From: Fidelibacterota bacterium
GTDB lineage: Bacteria > Fidelibacterota > UBA2242
Direction: 5' to 3'
Assembly (NCBI GenBank): GCA_003645845.1
Contig: QNCV01000045.1
Coordinates: 1-13,027 of the forward strand
DNA: 13,027 nucleotides
The translations under genes and the position numbers were made by a program. The notes under the pieces are model-generated. The model saw only the letters and a list, made by a program, of their open reading frames with translations. It had not been told where the DNA came from and did no database searches. Positions 11,934 through 13,027 of the stretch are shown in pieces. Every line of letters begins with the position of its first letter. Positions within the stretch are counted from its first letter, which is position 1.

Positions 11934-13027
11934 ATGCCAAAAGGTATTTTCAGTTTTCTGGGAGTAGCGCCTGACATTCCTCGTATCACTGATCCGGAAA
12001 AAATGCGTAAGATGTATCGGTATTGGCGCGTAAGAGTAATGTATGCGATGCTGATTGGCTATATGGGTTTTTATTTTGTTCGTAAAAGCCTTGCCGTTGC
12101 CATGCCGGTGATTGAAAAAGAGTTTAATATTCCCAAGGCGCATCTGGGGTTGATTCTGACGGCCTTTGGTGTGACTTATGGCGTTTCGAAATTTATTAAC
12201 GGCTTTGCGGGCGATCGTACCAATCCCCGCTATTTTATGGCTCTGGGGCTGGTCAGTTCGGCGATTATCAATGTATTCTTCGGATTGAGCAGCGGTGTAA
12301 TTGCTTTCGCCATTTTCTGGATTCTGAATGGCTGGTTTCAGGGAATGGGCTGGGCGCCCTGCAGTCGGACATTGGTTAACTGGTTTGCCGCCAAAGAGCG
12401 GGGCGTGAAATTTTCGATAACAAATTCAGCGGTATCCATCGGCGCCTCCGGCGTTGTGTTTTTAAACGGTTTTTTAATCGTGCGTTACGGCTGGCGTTCC
12501 TGTTTCTTTGTGCCGGCTGCAATTGCCATATTGGTTTCCCTGTTTATCTTGAATCGTCTCCGGGACCGGCCGCAGTCTTTGGGTTTGCCTCCGGTTGAGG
12601 AGTATATGGGTGAGGAAGCCGATATCAGCGATACCGCCGAAGGAAAACAATATACCTATAAAGAGATTGTCGTTAAATATATCTTTAAAAATCCCGGCAT
12701 GTGGATTGTCAGTTTCGCTAACCTCTTTGTTTATGTTATCCGGTATTCCGTCCTTGACTGGGGCACTACGTTTTTAATGGAAAGCAAGGGTGTGGATATT
12801 ACGCAGGCCGCCTGGATCGTCGGCGGTTATGAGCTGACGGGAATTGCCGGTATGCTGGTAGGCGGCTGGGCGATGGATAAACTGTTCAAGGGTTTTGGCG
12901 GCCGGACCTGTGCGATCTACATGGCGCTGTGTGCGCTGTTTATTTTTCTTTTCTGGCGATTGCCGATCCAGTCCGTAATGCTGAACGGTTTACTGATTTG
13001 GGGCGCGGGATTTATGATTTACGGTCC
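11934..13027 (+). CDS. GlpT-like organophosphate:phosphate antiporter, 3' partial
   Basis: 364 complete codons are visible; the frame runs off the window. It is an MFS protein of the OPA family, closest in motifs to glycerol-3-phosphate transporter GlpT: FYFVRKSLAVAMP, YGVSKFINGFAGDRTNPR, GWFQGMGWAPCSRT, PQSLGLPPVEEY, and FVYVIRYSVLDW. R50 and R270 correspond to GlpT R45 and R269, which bind phosphate, and Y82 and K86 to Y76 and K80. The substrate-site segment that reads WNCAHN in GlpT is TNSAVS here, so the His165 position is Val167; His147 is also replaced (Asn149). The family exchanges organic phosphate for inorganic phosphate across the inner membrane. AGGAG at 11922-11926, 7 nt before the ATG, supports the start. 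It lies 44 bp after the HAD gene, with no terminator between. Likely cargo is a glycerol phosphate, possibly not the usual sn-3 form. Confidence 0.9.
   Translation, partial: MPKGIFSFLGVAPDIPRITDPEKMRKMYRYWRVRVMYAMLIGYMGFYFVRKSLAVAMPVIEKEFNIPKAHLGLILTAFGVTYGVSKFINGFAGDRTNPRYFMALGLVSSAIINVFFGLSSGVIAFAIFWILNGWFQGMGWAPCSRTLVNWFAAKERGVKFSITNSAVSIGASGVVFLNGFLIVRYGWRSCFFVPAAIAILVSLFILNRLRDRPQSLGLPPVEEYMGEEADISDTAEGKQYTYKEIVVKYIFKNPGMWIVSFANLFVYVIRYSVLDWGTTFLMESKGVDITQAAWIVGGYELTGIAGMLVGGWAMDKLFKGFGGRTCAIYMALCALFIFLFWRLPIQSVMLNGLLIWGAGFMIYG

Overview
The window looks like a chromosomal segment of a Gram-negative bacterium of the Fibrobacteres-Chlorobi-Bacteroidetes (FCB) type or a related candidate phylum. 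Two of its large secreted proteins end in the C-terminal sorting domain read by the type IX secretion system (an N-[YF]-PNPFN motif, an Ig-like fold, a final K-rich strand), and two enzymes carry lipoprotein signal peptides. The exact phylum cannot be told from this sequence. All seven genes lie on the + strand.

Region 1 (1-3556) is a tight putative operon with gaps of 9 and 19 bp. It holds the 3' part of a secreted beta-propeller-like protein with a sorting domain, a lipoprotein that joins a jelly-roll domain, a purple-acid-phosphatase-type N-domain and a metallophosphoesterase, and a small DUF202 membrane protein. Region 2 (3557-8499) is an AT-rich leader, a single 1546-residue secreted protein (FlgD-like Ig domain, propeller, four lamin-tail domains, three Ig-like domains, sorting domain), and a strong intrinsic terminator. 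Region 3 (8500-13027) is a second AT-rich leader followed by four genes: a lipoprotein glycerophosphodiester phosphodiesterase, an AraM/EgsA-type sn-glycerol-1-phosphate dehydrogenase, a HAD-IIA (NagD/AraL-type) phosphatase and a GlpT-like organophosphate antiporter that runs off the window.

The four genes of region 3 read as a scavenging pathway. Glycerophosphodiesters are cut at the cell surface or in the periplasm, the glycerol phosphate is imported, and it is then oxidised to dihydroxyacetone phosphate or dephosphorylated. The unusual point is the G1P-type dehydrogenase where a G3P dehydrogenase would be expected. It suggests use of sn-glycerol-1-phosphate, the enantiomer found in phosphatidylglycerol headgroups, lipoteichoic acid and archaeal lipids. 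The transporter keeps the phosphate-binding arginines of GlpT but lacks the substrate-site histidine, which fits an altered substrate.

The two AT-rich leaders, upstream of the giant surface protein and of the phosphodiester operon, share three sequence blocks at identical spacing, ending in a 12-bp palindrome. This suggests a common promoter/operator and co-regulation. No RNA genes, CRISPR arrays, insertion sequences or phage genes were seen. The two intergenic stretches (3557-3814 and 8456-8737) are each under 300 bp and their contents are described as features.
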